Assembly: GCF_003601985.1 (NCBI RefSeq)
Contig: NZ_QZXA01000008.1
Location: 1 to 64,000, forward strand
Direction of reading: 5' to 3'
Length of the DNA stretch: 64,000 nucleotides
Origin: Mesorhizobium jarvisii
Lineage (GTDB): Bacteria > Pseudomonadota > Alphaproteobacteria > Rhizobiales > Rhizobiaceae
Below, piece after piece: positions 32,213-41,478 of the stretch. The notes under the pieces were generated by a model that did not search any database, had not been told where the DNA came from, and saw only the letters and a list, made by a program, of their open reading frames with translations. The first letter of the stretch is position 1. The number at the start of each line of letters is the position of its first letter. Both the position numbers and the translations under genes were made by a program.

Positions 32213-33187
32213 ATGAAAAAACTCATCCCAATCATTCTCAGGCCAGTCATTCTCGGCTTGACGCTGGCGGCGACGCTGTTCGCGGCTGAGGCGGCGACAT
32301 TGGTGCCGGCGGGAAACCGCAATGCCGAGCAGCCCGATATCCCCGGCGCGTCGAGCCGGCGCACGCAGGCGACCAACACCACCTTCCAGGCGAAATACCG
32401 CAAGGTCTATGCCTTGCTGCAGAACGACCCCGACCTGCGCGGCAAGATCAAGAAGGCCGCTGCCGCCTATGGCATCGATCCGATGCATATCGTCGGCGCC
32501 ATCGTCGGCGAGCACACCTACAATGTCGACGCCTATGACCGGCTGCAGACCTATTACGTCAAGGCGATCTCCTACCTCTCCAGCAAGCTCTCCTTCGCCT
32601 ATGATGGCGAGGACATCACCGATTTCGTGCAGCGGCCGGAATTCAAGAAATGCGCCGGGATGTCGGACAGCTACGACCTCTGGGAATGTCGTGAACAGGT
32701 CTGGAACCATACGTTTCGCGGCAAGAACGTCGGCGGCGAGGACTTTCCCGATGACCGCTTCGGCGCCACCTTCTTCCAGCCCTATTATGCCGGCCAGACT
32801 TTTGGGCTCGGTCAGCTCAACCCGCTGACCGCGCTGCAGATGAGCGATCTCGTGCACAAGGTGTCGGGCCTGCCGAAGCTCGATGTCGGTGACCCCAATT
32901 CGGTCTACAAGACCATCATGGATCCCGATCTGACACTGCCTTATGTCGCCGCGACGATCAGGAAATCGATCGATGCCTACAAGAGCATTGCCGGCTTCGA
33001 CATTTCGGGCAATCCTGGGCTGACCGCGACTCTCTACAATGTCGGCAATCCGGAGCAGCGCGCCGATGCGCTGAAGGCGGAGAACGACAGGCGTCGCGCC
33101 GCAGGCGAGCCGGAAAAACTGCCGGAGGAGAATTATTACGGCTGGCTGGTCAACGACAAGCTGCCGGAGCTGAAGGCGCTTTTTTAG
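32213..33187 (+). CDS. DUF1402 secreted protein, lysozyme-like
   Basis: 324 aa with a signal peptide (hydrophobic about 8-26, AEAA cleavage region). The segment YGIDPMHIVGAIVGEHTYNVDAYD contains a Glu placed as the catalytic acid of lysozyme/transglycosylase folds, and FGLGQLNPLTALQ resembles the second motif of soluble transglycosylases. DUF1402 is confined mainly to Rhizobiales. Peptidoglycan cleavage is inferred from these motifs. The stop lies 6 nt from the convergent reductase stop, with no terminator between. Confidence 0.8.
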   Translation: MKKLIPIILRPVILGLTLAATLFAAEAATLVPAGNRNAEQPDIPGASSRRTQATNTTFQAKYRKVYALLQNDPDLRGKIKKAAAAYGIDPMHIVGAIVGEHTYNVDAYDRLQTYYVKAISYLSSKLSFAYDGEDITDFVQRPEFKKCAGMSDSYDLWECREQVWNHTFRGKNVGGEDFPDDRFGATFFQPYYAGQTFGLGQLNPLTALQMSDLVHKVSGLPKLDVGDPNSVYKTIMDPDLTLPYVAATIRKSIDAYKSIAGFDISGNPGLTATLYNVGNPEQRADALKAENDRRRAAGEPEKLPEENYYGWLVNDKLPELKALF

Positions 33188-33193
33188 ACCGGT

Positions 33194-34423
33194 TCACGCC
33201 GCCAGCAACGACTTCAGCTTGACGGCCTGCGATCCCAGCGCCTCCGGTGCCGGCTTGGCCCGCTTGCCGATCAGCATTTCGGCCAGCCGGATGTCGCGGG
33301 CGACCGCATTGCCGGGGCCGATGCCGCTGGCCGCCACCAGCCTGCCGTCTTCGGCGAGATGGAAAAGTATGAAAGCGCCGTCACCGAGATCGCGGCGCAC
33401 CGTGTTTCGGCCTTCGTCCGAAAGTCCGGCTATCTGCAGTGACAGGCCATACTGATCCGACCAGAACCACGGCACCGCCGCATGCGCCTCGCCGGCACCG
33501 AGCATGTTCTTTGCCGCCAGTGCGCCTTGTTCCTGGGCGTTGCGCCAGGCCTCCAGCCGCACGCGGCGGCCGCCATAGACGGCAAGCGGGAACGAACAGC
33601 AGTCGCCGGCGGCAAAGATGTCGGGATCGCTGCTGCGCAGCTCGGCATCGACAGCGATGCCATTGTCTATCGTCAGGCCGGCCTCGGCCGCGAGCCCGGT
33701 CACCGGCACGGCGCCGATGCCGATAATGGCGAGGTCGGCTGATATCTCGCGCCCGCCGGCGAGTGTCAGGTACACTTGCCTGCCGTCGTCGGCGATGGAG
33801 GCAATACCTTGACCACACACGATGTCGACGCCTTCGGCGACATGGGCCTGATGGATGATTTCGGCGATCTCGGCCGGCACGCCGCGCATCAGGATGCGCG
33901 GCTGCGCCTCGATGACCGTGACCGCAGCACAGAGCTTGCGGGCCGCGGCGGCGAGTTCGAGGCCGATGAAGCCACCGCCGATGACGGCAATGCGGTTGCC
34001 GGCGCCGAGATGGCCGCGAATGGCCAGCGCATCGGCGAAGGTCCTGAGATACACGCAGCGCACGCCAAGGCCCGGCATCGGCAGCTTGCGTGGGGTCGAG
34101 CCGGTGGCCAGCAGGAGCTTGTCGTAAGGCAGGACCGAACCATCCGACAGGCGCACCCTATGTGCGGCGCGATCGATCGCCACGGCCTGGACGGAATGGA
34201 TATGGCGGATCGACCTCTCGACCAGCACCGCGTCGCTGGCGATCGCCTTGATTTCCGGCGCGTCGCTAGCCATCGCCTCCTTGGAGAGCGGCGGCCGTTC
34301 GTAGGGAAGATGCGGCTCGTCGCCGACCAGCGTCACCGGCCCATCATAGCCGAGATCGCGCAGCGCAAGTGCTGCCCGCCCGCCGCATTCGCCGGCGCCG
34401 ATGATGACCATGCCCCGCGCCAT
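33194..34423 (-). CDS. mocF: FAD-dependent ferredoxin reductase, MocF-like
   Basis: 409 aa. FAD-binding GAGECGG (start), LPYERPPLSKE, NAD-binding VIGGGFIGLELAA and a second FAD motif IFAAGDCCSFP are typical of ferredoxin reductases serving oxygenases. It would pass electrons from NAD(P)H to the adjacent Rieske ferredoxin. The start at 34423 is 5 nt after the stop of the ferredoxin gene. Together with the next two genes it mirrors mocDEF, the rhizopine demethylating system of Sinorhizobium. Which oxygenase substrate is used is inferred only. Confidence 0.85.
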   Translation of the reverse strand: MARGMVIIGAGECGGRAALALRDLGYDGPVTLVGDEPHLPYERPPLSKEAMASDAPEIKAIASDAVLVERSIRHIHSVQAVAIDRAAHRVRLSDGSVLPYDKLLLATGSTPRKLPMPGLGVRCVYLRTFADALAIRGHLGAGNRIAVIGGGFIGLELAAAARKLCAAVTVIEAQPRILMRGVPAEIAEIIHQAHVAEGVDIVCGQGIASIADDGRQVYLTLAGGREISADLAIIGIGAVPVTGLAAEAGLTIDNGIAVDAELRSSDPDIFAAGDCCSFPLAVYGGRRVRLEAWRNAQEQGALAAKNMLGAGEAHAAVPWFWSDQYGLSLQIAGLSDEGRNTVRRDLGDGAFILFHLAEDGRLVAASGIGPGNAVARDIRLAEMLIGKRAKPAPEALGSQAVKLKSLLAA

Positions 34424-34428
34424 CTCCG

Positions 34429-34743
34429 TCACCCGATCTGAACGAGGACTTTGCCGGCGTCGACCTTGACCGGATAGGTTTTCAGATTGACGCAGACCGG
34501 GGCGCCACGGGCCGCGCCCGTCTTGTAGTTGAAGCGGCCATTGTGCTTGGGGCATTCGATGATGTCGTCCATCACCAGACCGTCGGCGAGATGCACCTTT
34601 TCATGCGTGCAAAGCCCATCGGTGGCGAAATAGTCATCGTCGGGACTGCGATAGATGGCGAAGGTGCGGCCGCCATGATCGAAGCGCATCACGTCCTCTT
34701 CATCGATGTCACCGGCGGCACACGCCTCGACCCAGTCGCTCAT
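34429..34743 (-). CDS. mocE: MocE-family Rieske [2Fe-2S] ferredoxin
   Basis: 104 aa. The Rieske cluster ligands C45-H47 (CTHEKVHLADG) and C64-H67 (CPKHNGRF) are intact. It is a small electron carrier between the reductase and the oxygenase encoded on either side. The gene lies between them with 5 and 38 nt spacings. Confidence 0.9.
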   Translation of the reverse strand: MSDWVEACAAGDIDEEDVMRFDHGGRTFAIYRSPDDDYFATDGLCTHEKVHLADGLVMDDIIECPKHNGRFNYKTGAARGAPVCVNLKTYPVKVDAGKVLVQIG

Positions 34744-34781
34744 TCAGTCCTCCCCTGGAAGATCGGATAGCCAGCGCGCGA

Positions 34782-35873
34782 TCATTCCGCAGCGGCGGCG
34801 ACGACATCGTTGTGGAATTCCTCGCGGTATGGCCTGGCGGTCGGCGGCAGTTCGCGCTTGAGGAAATAATCCTCGTTGCGCAGCTGACGCAGGAAGACCG
34901 GGACCATCTCGCGATAGCCGGCCAGGATCGACGGCGTCGGCGCCGGCAGATCATGCTTGATCAGTTCATGCAGCCTAGGCAGCGCATGGTAGGGCACCAT
35001 CGGGAACATGTGATGCTCCACATGGTAGTTCATGTTCCAGTAGATGAAGCGGCTGATCGGGTTCATGTAGACGGTGCGGCTGTTCAGCCGATGGTCGATG
35101 ACATTGTCGGCGAGGCCGCCATGCTGCAGCAGGCCGACCATGACGTGATGCCAGGCGCCATAGAGCCTGGGCAGGCCGACCAGCATCAAGGGCAGGAACG
35201 AGCCGGAATAGAGCGCCAGCGCGATGGTTGCGGCATAGATCGCCGTCCAGATGCGGGCAATGCGGATCGCCTTGCCCTGCTCCTGCTCGGGAACGAAGGT
35301 CTTTTCGGCGGCGCTGATGTTGCCGGCAGCGTTGCGCAGCATGTCCGACATCGCATGCCAGGCGTCAAGCACGCCGACAAAGCCGAGCAGCGCGCGCACC
35401 AGGTCCGGCGGCCGCATGACCGAGATTTCCGGGTCACGGCCGACCATGATGGTGTCGGTGTGATGGCGCGTGTGGCTCCAGCGCCAGGTCACCGGATTGC
35501 GCATGATCATGAAGCAGGCGATCTGATAGACCGCATCGTTCATCCACTGCGTCCGGAACGCCGTACCGTGCCCGCATTCATGCCAGCGTGAATCCGTCGA
35601 TGAGCCGTAGAGGACGCCGTAGACGAAGAAGAACGGCACGCACCACCAGCTGCCCCAGAACCAGGCGCCACCGGCGCCGCTGGCGATGAGCGCGGCCAGC
35701 CAGATCGCGGTGTCGCGGATCGCCGGCCCGTCGGAGCGCTGCATCAGCTCCTTCATCTGCTTGCGGGACACGTCGGTGTGATACCACTCGGCCGCCGACA
35801 GGCCGGTTTCCACGGCAAGTTTGGCGTCGCGGCCGATCAGGCTGTAGTCCCGCCGGGACGGCGCAGTGATCAT
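34782..35873 (-). CDS. mocD: fatty acid desaturase-family oxygenase, MocD-like
   Basis: 363 aa integral membrane diiron enzyme. Three histidine boxes are present: HECGH (98-102), HTRHH (134-138) and HVEHH (284-288), with four or more membrane helices around them. This matches the MocD-like group of the desaturase/hydroxylase family. GAGGAGG precedes the ATG at 35873. With its own ferredoxin and reductase it makes a complete oxygenase chain. Facing the inositol-type LacI/ABC genes, oxidative O-demethylation of 3-O-methyl-scyllo-inosamine is the favoured guess; lipid or alkane hydroxylation is the alternative. Confidence 0.85.
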   Translation of the reverse strand: MITAPSRRDYSLIGRDAKLAVETGLSAAEWYHTDVSRKQMKELMQRSDGPAIRDTAIWLAALIASGAGGAWFWGSWWCVPFFFVYGVLYGSSTDSRWHECGHGTAFRTQWMNDAVYQIACFMIMRNPVTWRWSHTRHHTDTIMVGRDPEISVMRPPDLVRALLGFVGVLDAWHAMSDMLRNAAGNISAAEKTFVPEQEQGKAIRIARIWTAIYAATIALALYSGSFLPLMLVGLPRLYGAWHHVMVGLLQHGGLADNVIDHRLNSRTVYMNPISRFIYWNMNYHVEHHMFPMVPYHALPRLHELIKHDLPAPTPSILAGYREMVPVFLRQLRNEDYFLKRELPPTARPYREEFHNDVVAAAAE

Positions 35874-35953
35874 GATTGCCTCCTCGGCAGGCACTCGCCC
35901 AGGCGAATGCCGGTTGCCCATATGGCTTCTAGCGTGAAAGTACCGCTTGCCCA

Positions 35954-35998
35954 TGATAGACTCAATATCACAAAGATAGTTTCTATCATTTCCTATCA
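35954..35998. promoter_or_regulatory. candidate LacI-family operators between mocD and the regulator gene
   Basis: In the 165-bp divergent gap, GATAG-TTT-CTATC (35975-35987) forms a perfect inverted repeat, with further half-sites TGATAG at 35954-35959 and CCTATCAG at 35993-35999. A related TGATAG-AAT-CCATCA occurs at 37101-37115 before the transporter operon. Recurrence of the half-site on both sides of the regulator gene supports one regulator controlling both. Confidence 0.5.
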
Positions 35999-36038
35999 GA
36001 ATGATGTATCGTGCCCGGCAACGCAACCGAGGGCGACC

Positions 36039-37070
36039 ATGGCGAAACGGCCGACCATATCCGATCTGGCACGCATCTCCGGCGTAAGCGTTGCCACGGT
36101 GGACCGCGTGCTCAACAATCGCCTGCCGGTGCGCGAGGAGACCGCGCGGCGCGTCTATGAGACCGCGACCGAGATCGGCTACCACGCGGCCGGCCTGATC
36201 AAGCAACGGATGCGCCATGAATTGCCGGAGTACCGGCTCGGCTTCCTGCTTTTGCGAGGCAACGATGTCTTCTACGGCGATTTCGCGGCGGAGCTCGAAC
36301 TGGCGGTGTCGCAATCGCAGCGGTTCCGTGGCGCCGCAACCATCGACTTCGCCAGTTCCCTGGTCCCCGACGAGATCGCCGCCCAGATGCGCAAGCTGGC
36401 GGCAAAATCGAGGGCCATCGCCGTTGTCGGCCCGGACCATCCGACCCTGACGGCGGCGGTCGAGGTGTTGAAGGCGAGAGGGCAACCGGTCTTCTCGCTG
36501 CTGTCCGATTTTGCCGCCGGTATCCGCGAGGGCTATGTCGGCCTCGATAACCGCAAGGTCGGTCGTACCGCGGCCTGGATGATCGCCAGGGCGGCGCGGC
36601 AGCCCGGCAAGGTCGCCCTCTTCGTCGGCAGCCATCGCTTCCATGGCCACGAGTTGCGCGAGATCGGCTTCCGCTCTTTCTTTCGCGAGCATGCACCCGA
36701 CTTCAGCGTGCTGGAAACGCTGGTCAATCTGGAGGCAAACCAGGTGACCCACGATGCGATGATCGATCTTCTGGCGCGCTATCCGGATCTTGCCGGCTGC
36801 TACGTCGCGGGCGGCGGCATGGAAGGCGCGGTATCGGCGCTGCGGGCAGCAAGGCCGGTGCATATGCCGGTGGTCGTCTGCAACGAGATCAACGCCGAGT
36901 CGCGCGCGGCACTCGCCGACAACATCCTCACCATGGTGATCTCCACGCCGCTCGCCGCGCTCTGCCGCGAACTGGTCGATCGCATGGTGCATGCCATCGA
37001 AACCGGCGCGGCCAATGCGCCTGGCCAGACCTTCCTGCCCTTCGACATCTATCTGCCGGAAAATATCTGA
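36039..37070 (+). CDS. LacI-family transcriptional regulator
   Basis: 343 aa. The N-terminal helix-turn-helix (PTISDLARISGVSVATVDRV) and hinge are followed by a periplasmic-binding-protein-like effector domain (from about residue 65), in which GYVGLDNRKVGRTAAWMI is the typical family segment. It sits between the mocDEF-like operon and the sugar ABC operon, facing the first and preceding the second, so it probably responds to the transported inositol or rhizopine. The start at 36039 excludes an upstream extension through the promoter. Confidence 0.88.
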   Translation: MAKRPTISDLARISGVSVATVDRVLNNRLPVREETARRVYETATEIGYHAAGLIKQRMRHELPEYRLGFLLLRGNDVFYGDFAAELELAVSQSQRFRGAATIDFASSLVPDEIAAQMRKLAAKSRAIAVVGPDHPTLTAAVEVLKARGQPVFSLLSDFAAGIREGYVGLDNRKVGRTAAWMIARAARQPGKVALFVGSHRFHGHELREIGFRSFFREHAPDFSVLETLVNLEANQVTHDAMIDLLARYPDLAGCYVAGGGMEGAVSALRAARPVHMPVVVCNEINAESRAALADNILTMVISTPLAALCRELVDRMVHAIETGAANAPGQTFLPFDIYLPENI

Positions 37071-37385
37071 CCTTTGCCGGGCGGGAGCAGCCGCCGGAAA
37101 TGATAGAATCCATCAGGACGATCCGAAAATCCGGCGGCAGGCCGCGGAATCGCCCTTGACGTTCCGCTGGAATGGAATAAATATTTCACCCACTGTACAT
37201 TTTGGTTCTTTCGTTCCGGAACGTCGGTTTCAAACAGAGGGTTTGGCATTCCAGCTCAAGCAGGGGCCAGCCCAAGTAGGGGATGCGACACGGAGCGAAG
37301 CGATATCAGGGAGAGATTCCCCGGGGAGATCGGGGATTCCGGATAGATCGGTGCAACCGGACACCAAAAGTGGAGGAGAGATACA
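37071..37385. promoter_or_regulatory. promoter region of inositol/rhizopine ABC operon
   Basis: This 315-bp gap holds three symmetric elements: TGATAG-AAT-CCATCA (37101-37115, like the sites before mocD), TGGAAT-AAAT-ATTTCA (37173-37188, nearly identical to the site before iolC) and a perfect palindrome CGTTCCGGAACG (37212-37223). A strong GGAGGAG site precedes the binding-protein ATG. Dual control by the LacI regulator and IolR is inferred. Confidence 0.5.
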
Positions 37386-38327
37386 ATGAAGAAACTGCTT
37401 TTGGGCGTCGCCTTCGCGGCGCTGATAAGTTCATCGGCTTTTGCCGCCAAGATCGGCGTATCGATGGCCAAGTTCGATGACAACTTCCTCACCGTGCTGC
37501 GCAACGGCATGATCGCCCAGGCCAAGGGCATGAGCGGCGTCGAACTGCAGGTCGAAGACGCACAGAACGACGTTGCCAAACAGCTCGACCAGATCAAGAA
37601 CTTCGCCGCTTCGGGCGTCGACGCCATCATCGTCAACCCGGTCGACACCTCGGCCACGCAGGCGATGTCCGACGCTGCCGCCGCCGCCAAGATCCCGCTG
37701 GTCTATGTCAACCGCGAGCCGGTCAACGTGAACTCGCTGCCCGACAATCAGGCCTTCGTCGCCTCGAACGAGGCCGATTCCGGCACGCTCGAGACCAAGG
37801 AAGTCTGCCGCCTGTTCAAGGAAGCCGGCAAGAAGGAAGCCAATGTCTATGTGATCATGGGCGAGCTTTCCAACCAGGCCGCCGTGCAGCGCACCAAGGA
37901 CATTGAAGAGGTGATCGCCACGCCGGACTGCAGCTTCATCAAGATCATCGACAAGCAGACCTCGAACTGGAACCGCGACGAGGCGCAGAACCTGATGACC
38001 AACTGGCTGTCGACCGGCAAGAAGTTCGACGGCGTCATCGCCAACAATGACGAAAGCGCCATCGGCGCCATCCAGGCGATGAAGGCCGCCAACATCGACA
38101 TGAAGTCGGTTGTCGTCGGCGGCGTCGACGCCACGCAGGATGCGCTTGCCGCCATGCAGGCCGGCGACCTCGATGCAACCGTGTTCCAGGACGCCGCCGG
38201 CCAGGGCGCAGGCGCGCTGGATGCGGCGCTGAAACTGTCCAAGGGCGAGAAGGTCGAGCACAAGGTCTACGTGCCGTTCCAGCTTGTCACCCCGGCAAAC
38301 ATCGACAAGTTCCTGAAGAAGAACTGA
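37386..38327 (+). CDS. periplasmic sugar/inositol-binding protein, MocB/IbpA-like
   Basis: 313 aa with a signal peptide ending SSAFAAKIG. It belongs to the ribose-type cluster of periplasmic binding proteins (DDNFLTVLRNGM at the N-lobe, IIVNPVDTSATQ, VYVNREPVN, GVIANNDESAIGAIQA). Close relatives are described as rhizopine- or myo-inositol-binding proteins, and the downstream inositol dehydrogenase supports that ligand class. First gene of the transporter operon. Confidence 0.85.
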   Translation: MKKLLLGVAFAALISSSAFAAKIGVSMAKFDDNFLTVLRNGMIAQAKGMSGVELQVEDAQNDVAKQLDQIKNFAASGVDAIIVNPVDTSATQAMSDAAAAAKIPLVYVNREPVNVNSLPDNQAFVASNEADSGTLETKEVCRLFKEAGKKEANVYVIMGELSNQAAVQRTKDIEEVIATPDCSFIKIIDKQTSNWNRDEAQNLMTNWLSTGKKFDGVIANNDESAIGAIQAMKAANIDMKSVVVGGVDATQDALAAMQAGDLDATVFQDAAGQGAGALDAALKLSKGEKVEHKVYVPFQLVTPANIDKFLKKN

Positions 38328-38433
38328 GCCGCGGACATAGGAGCGGCGCGCGCGCAGAAGGCAGCGCCGCTCCCCTTTCCCTCGGCGCCTGACGGCGCTC
38401 GAGGCGCGACCGCGGCTGACGGAGGATAGAAGA

Positions 38434-39510
38434 TTGGCACAGACATCTCATGGCGTCGGAGGGCTTACCTACGATGCGAAGAAGCGCGCCTGGCCGGCCG
38501 AATTCAACGTTTTCCTGGCGCTCGTCATTCTCGTCGTCATCTTCGAACTGATCGGCCGCATCTTTCTCGGCGACAGTTTCCTGTTCAACACCCGCAGCGA
38601 CGTCTCGGGGATCTTCAATGAGGCCCGCCTGCAGATCATCATCCTGCAGGTGTCGATCGTCGGCATCATCGCCATCGGCGTGACGCAGGTGATCATTTGC
38701 GGCGGCATCGACCTGTCTTCGGGTTCGATCGTCGGGGCCACCGCCATGATCGCGATGAGTTTCGCCCAGGTGGCGACCGTAAACGGCAACCCGAACCCGA
38801 AGGCAATGTTCCTGGCGCAAGGCTGGACCGACCTGCCCGTCATCGTGCCGCTGCTGGTGGCGATCGGCTGCGGGCTGCTCGCCGGCCTCGTCAATGGCTC
38901 CTTGATCGCCTACACGCGCATTCCTCCCTTCATCGCCACGCTCGGCATGATGGTGACCGCGCGCGGCATCGCCAAATGGTGGTCGAAGGGCCAGCCCATC
39001 TCGTTTCCCACCGACAGTTTCGCGGCGATCGGCAAGGGCCTGATGCCCGTCATCATTTTCCTGTCGCTGGCCGTGCTGTTCCAGCTCATCATGAGCTACA
39101 CACGCTACGGCAAGCACTGTTACGCGATCGGCTCCAATGAGGACGCCGCGCGCATGTCCGGCATCAAGATCGCCAACCACAAGATCCTGGTCTACGTCAT
39201 CGCCGGCATCCTCGCCTCGCTCGCCGCGGTGGTGCTCTCGTCCAAGAACCTCACCGCCCAGGCCGGCATGGGGGTGATGTACGAACTCGACGCCATCGCC
39301 ATGGCGGTCATCGGCGGCGTCTCGCTGTCGGGCGGCCGCGGCTCGATCATCGGCACGGTGATCGGCTCGCTGATCTTCGGCGTCATCATCTCCGGCTTCA
39401 CCTTCCTGCGCCTCGACGCCTACTACCAGGAGATGGTCAAGGGCGTGATTATCGTCGGCGCGGTCGTTCTCGACCAGTGGCGCCAACGCCTGCGGGCATT
39501 GAGGGCTTGA
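38434..39510 (+). CDS. ABC transporter permease, ribose/inositol type
   Basis: 358 aa, eight to ten membrane helices. The family signature GGIDLSSGSIVGATAM and the C-terminal GGVSLSGGRGSIIGTVIGS are present. The initiation codon is TTG at 38434, supported by GGAGG 10 nt upstream; no better ATG keeps the N-terminal domain. It lies between the binding-protein gene and the ATPase gene. An inserted, polar loop follows the third helix (FAQVATVNGNPNPKAMF). Confidence 0.9.
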   Translation: MAQTSHGVGGLTYDAKKRAWPAEFNVFLALVILVVIFELIGRIFLGDSFLFNTRSDVSGIFNEARLQIIILQVSIVGIIAIGVTQVIICGGIDLSSGSIVGATAMIAMSFAQVATVNGNPNPKAMFLAQGWTDLPVIVPLLVAIGCGLLAGLVNGSLIAYTRIPPFIATLGMMVTARGIAKWWSKGQPISFPTDSFAAIGKGLMPVIIFLSLAVLFQLIMSYTRYGKHCYAIGSNEDAARMSGIKIANHKILVYVIAGILASLAAVVLSSKNLTAQAGMGVMYELDAIAMAVIGGVSLSGGRGSIIGTVIGSLIFGVIISGFTFLRLDAYYQEMVKGVIIVGAVVLDQWRQRLRALRA

Positions 39511-39512
39511 CC

Positions 39513-40280
39513 ATGTCAGACATCGTCCTGAAGACCGAAAACCTGACCAAGCGCTATGGCGGCGTGCACGCGCTGGAAGGCGCCAATTTCGAGCTGCGCA
39601 AGGGCGAGCATGTCGCCATCATGGGCGACAATGGCGCCGGCAAATCGACCTTCGTGCGCCAGATCACCGCTGTCGAGCAGCGCACCAGCGGCCAGATCTG
39701 GTTCGACGGCAAGGAAGTGAATTTTGCAGGGCCGATCGAGGCCCGCACCGCGGGCATCGAGACAGTGTTCCAGAACCTGGCGCTGGCAGACGATCTCGAC
39801 GTGCCGTCGAACCTGTTCCTCGGCCGCGAAAAGGTGCTGTTCAATCTCGGGCCCTTCTCGATCCTCGACCGCAAATACATGCGCAAGGCAACCGAGGCGG
39901 CGCTGGTGCGCACGGCGGTGAAGATCCCCAATCTCTCCAACACCATCCGCCACATGTCGGGCGGCCAGCGGCAGTGCGTGGCGATCGCACGGACCGCGAC
40001 CTTCGCCTCCAAGCTGATCATCATGGACGAGCCGACAGCCGCACTCGGCGTGCAGGAGACGGCGCAGGTCGAAAACATCATCCGCACGCTGAAGGACAAT
40101 GGCGAGCCGCTGATCCTGATCAGCCACAATATGCGCCAGGTATTCGACCTGTGTGACCGCATCGTGGTGTTCCGGCGCGGCCGCATCGTCGCCAATCTGC
40201 GCAAGGAGAATACCGACGGCCAGGACATCGTCTCCTACATCACCGGCGCCAAGACCGGGGAGGCGGAACTCGCGGCTTGA
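39513..40280 (+). CDS. ABC transporter ATP-binding protein, single-domain sugar type
   Basis: 255 aa with one nucleotide-binding domain: Walker A GDNGAGKS at 38-45, signature MSGGQRQ, Walker B LIIMDEPTAAL and the switch His in LISHNMRQ. Ribose-type importers usually have a duplicated ATPase of about 500 aa (as at 60319-61821); the half-size form dimerises. The start follows the permease stop by 2 nt. Confidence 0.92.
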   Translation: MSDIVLKTENLTKRYGGVHALEGANFELRKGEHVAIMGDNGAGKSTFVRQITAVEQRTSGQIWFDGKEVNFAGPIEARTAGIETVFQNLALADDLDVPSNLFLGREKVLFNLGPFSILDRKYMRKATEAALVRTAVKIPNLSNTIRHMSGGQRQCVAIARTATFASKLIIMDEPTAALGVQETAQVENIIRTLKDNGEPLILISHNMRQVFDLCDRIVVFRRGRIVANLRKENTDGQDIVSYITGAKTGEAELAA

Positions 40281-40335
40281 GGCTAGGCGATCGCCCGCTT
40301 CCGGGACGATCTGCCGCGCCAACAAAATACCCCAG

Positions 40336-40360
40336 GCACCTTTCCCTAACAGGAAGGTGC
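40336..40360. promoter_or_regulatory. stem-loop between transporter and inositol dehydrogenase genes
   Basis: GCACCTT (40336-40342) pairs with AAGGTGC (40354-40360) with an internal CC/GG extension and a short loop, no T run. It may set different mRNA levels for the ABC genes and idhA. Confidence 0.45.
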
Positions 40361-40401
40361 GGACACAACGCTCTCGAACCCATCCCTCAGAGGAAACATC
40401 C

Positions 40402-41403
40402 ATGACTGTTCGTTTCGCCCTCCTCGGTGCCGGCCGCATCGGAAAGGTCCACGCCCGCGCCGTCGGCTCCAACCCCGATGCAAAACTGGTGGCGGTGGCC
40501 GATGCCTTCGAGAAGGCGGCGACCGAACTGGCAACGGCCTATGGCGCCGAAGTGCGCAGCATCGACGCCATCGAAAAGTCCAAAGACATTGACGCCGTCG
40601 TCATCTGCACGCCGACCGACACCCATGCCGATCTGATCGAGCGTTTTGCCAAGGCCGGCAAGGCGATCTTCTGCGAGAAGCCGATCGACCTGAACGTCAA
40701 GCGCGTCGAAAAATGCCTGGCCGTGGTCGAGAAGGCCAAGGCGACGCTGATGGTCGGCTTCAACCGCCGCTTCGACCCGCATTTCGCGGCCGTGCGCAAG
40801 GCAATCGACGACGGCGCCATCGGCACGGTCGAGATGGTCACCATCACCTCGCGCGATCCCGGCGCGCCGCCGATCGACTACATCAAGCGCTCGGGTGGCA
40901 TTTTCCGCGACATGACCATCCATGATTTCGACATGGCACGCTTCCTGCTCGGCGAGGAGCCGGTGGCGGTCAGCGCGCACGCTTCGGTGCTGGTCGACAA
41001 GAAGATCGGCGAGGCCGGGGATTTCGACAGCGTCAGCGTCATCCTTGAGACGGCTTCCGGCAAGCAGGCCGTCATCTCCAATTCGCGCCGCGCCACCTAT
41101 GGCTACGACCAGCGCATCGAGGTGCATGGTTCGAAAGGCATGATCGCGGCCGAGAACCAGCGGCCGGTTTCGATCGAACTGGCCAACGAGAAGGGGTATA
41201 CGCGCCCACCGCTGCACGATTTCTTCATGACCCGCTATCTCGACGCCTACGCCATCGAGATCGCCTCGTTCATCGCCGCCGCGACATCAGGCAAGAAGGC
41301 GGCGCCGAGCGGCGCCGACGGCCTCGTGGCGCTGAAGCTGGCCGATGCGGCGCTGAAGTCGGCGACGACGGGCAAGACCGTCCGTCTCGACACGGTGCGT
41401 TGA
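40402..41403 (+). CDS. idhA: inositol 2-dehydrogenase
   Basis: 333 aa Gfo/Idh/MocA protein. NAD-binding GAGRIG is at 9-14, catalytic Lys93 in CEKP, and the conserved RDMTIHDFDMARF has His174 and Asp175. The overall sequence follows rhizobial IdhA closely. It oxidises myo-inositol to scyllo-inosose, which IolE then dehydrates. AGAGGAAA precedes the ATG at 40402. It is downstream of the transporter genes and likely cotranscribed with them in part. Confidence 0.9.
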   Translation: MTVRFALLGAGRIGKVHARAVGSNPDAKLVAVADAFEKAATELATAYGAEVRSIDAIEKSKDIDAVVICTPTDTHADLIERFAKAGKAIFCEKPIDLNVKRVEKCLAVVEKAKATLMVGFNRRFDPHFAAVRKAIDDGAIGTVEMVTITSRDPGAPPIDYIKRSGGIFRDMTIHDFDMARFLLGEEPVAVSAHASVLVDKKIGEAGDFDSVSVILETASGKQAVISNSRRATYGYDQRIEVHGSKGMIAAENQRPVSIELANEKGYTRPPLHDFFMTRYLDAYAIEIASFIAAATSGKKAAPSGADGLVALKLADAALKSATTGKTVRLDTVR

Positions 41404-41404
41404 T

Positions 41405-41432
41405 ATTCGGGTGAGGCCGGCCTGACCCGAAT
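41405..41432. terminator. hairpin after inositol dehydrogenase gene
   Basis: ATTCGGGT (41405-41412) pairs with ACCCGAAT (41425-41432); the loop itself contains GGCCGGCC. No T run, so it is either a weak terminator or an mRNA-stabilising structure before the SDR gene. Confidence 0.5.
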
Positions 41433-41478
41433 CTAAACACACCTTGAGTTGTTTGGAACCTAACAAAGGAGTAGGGCG

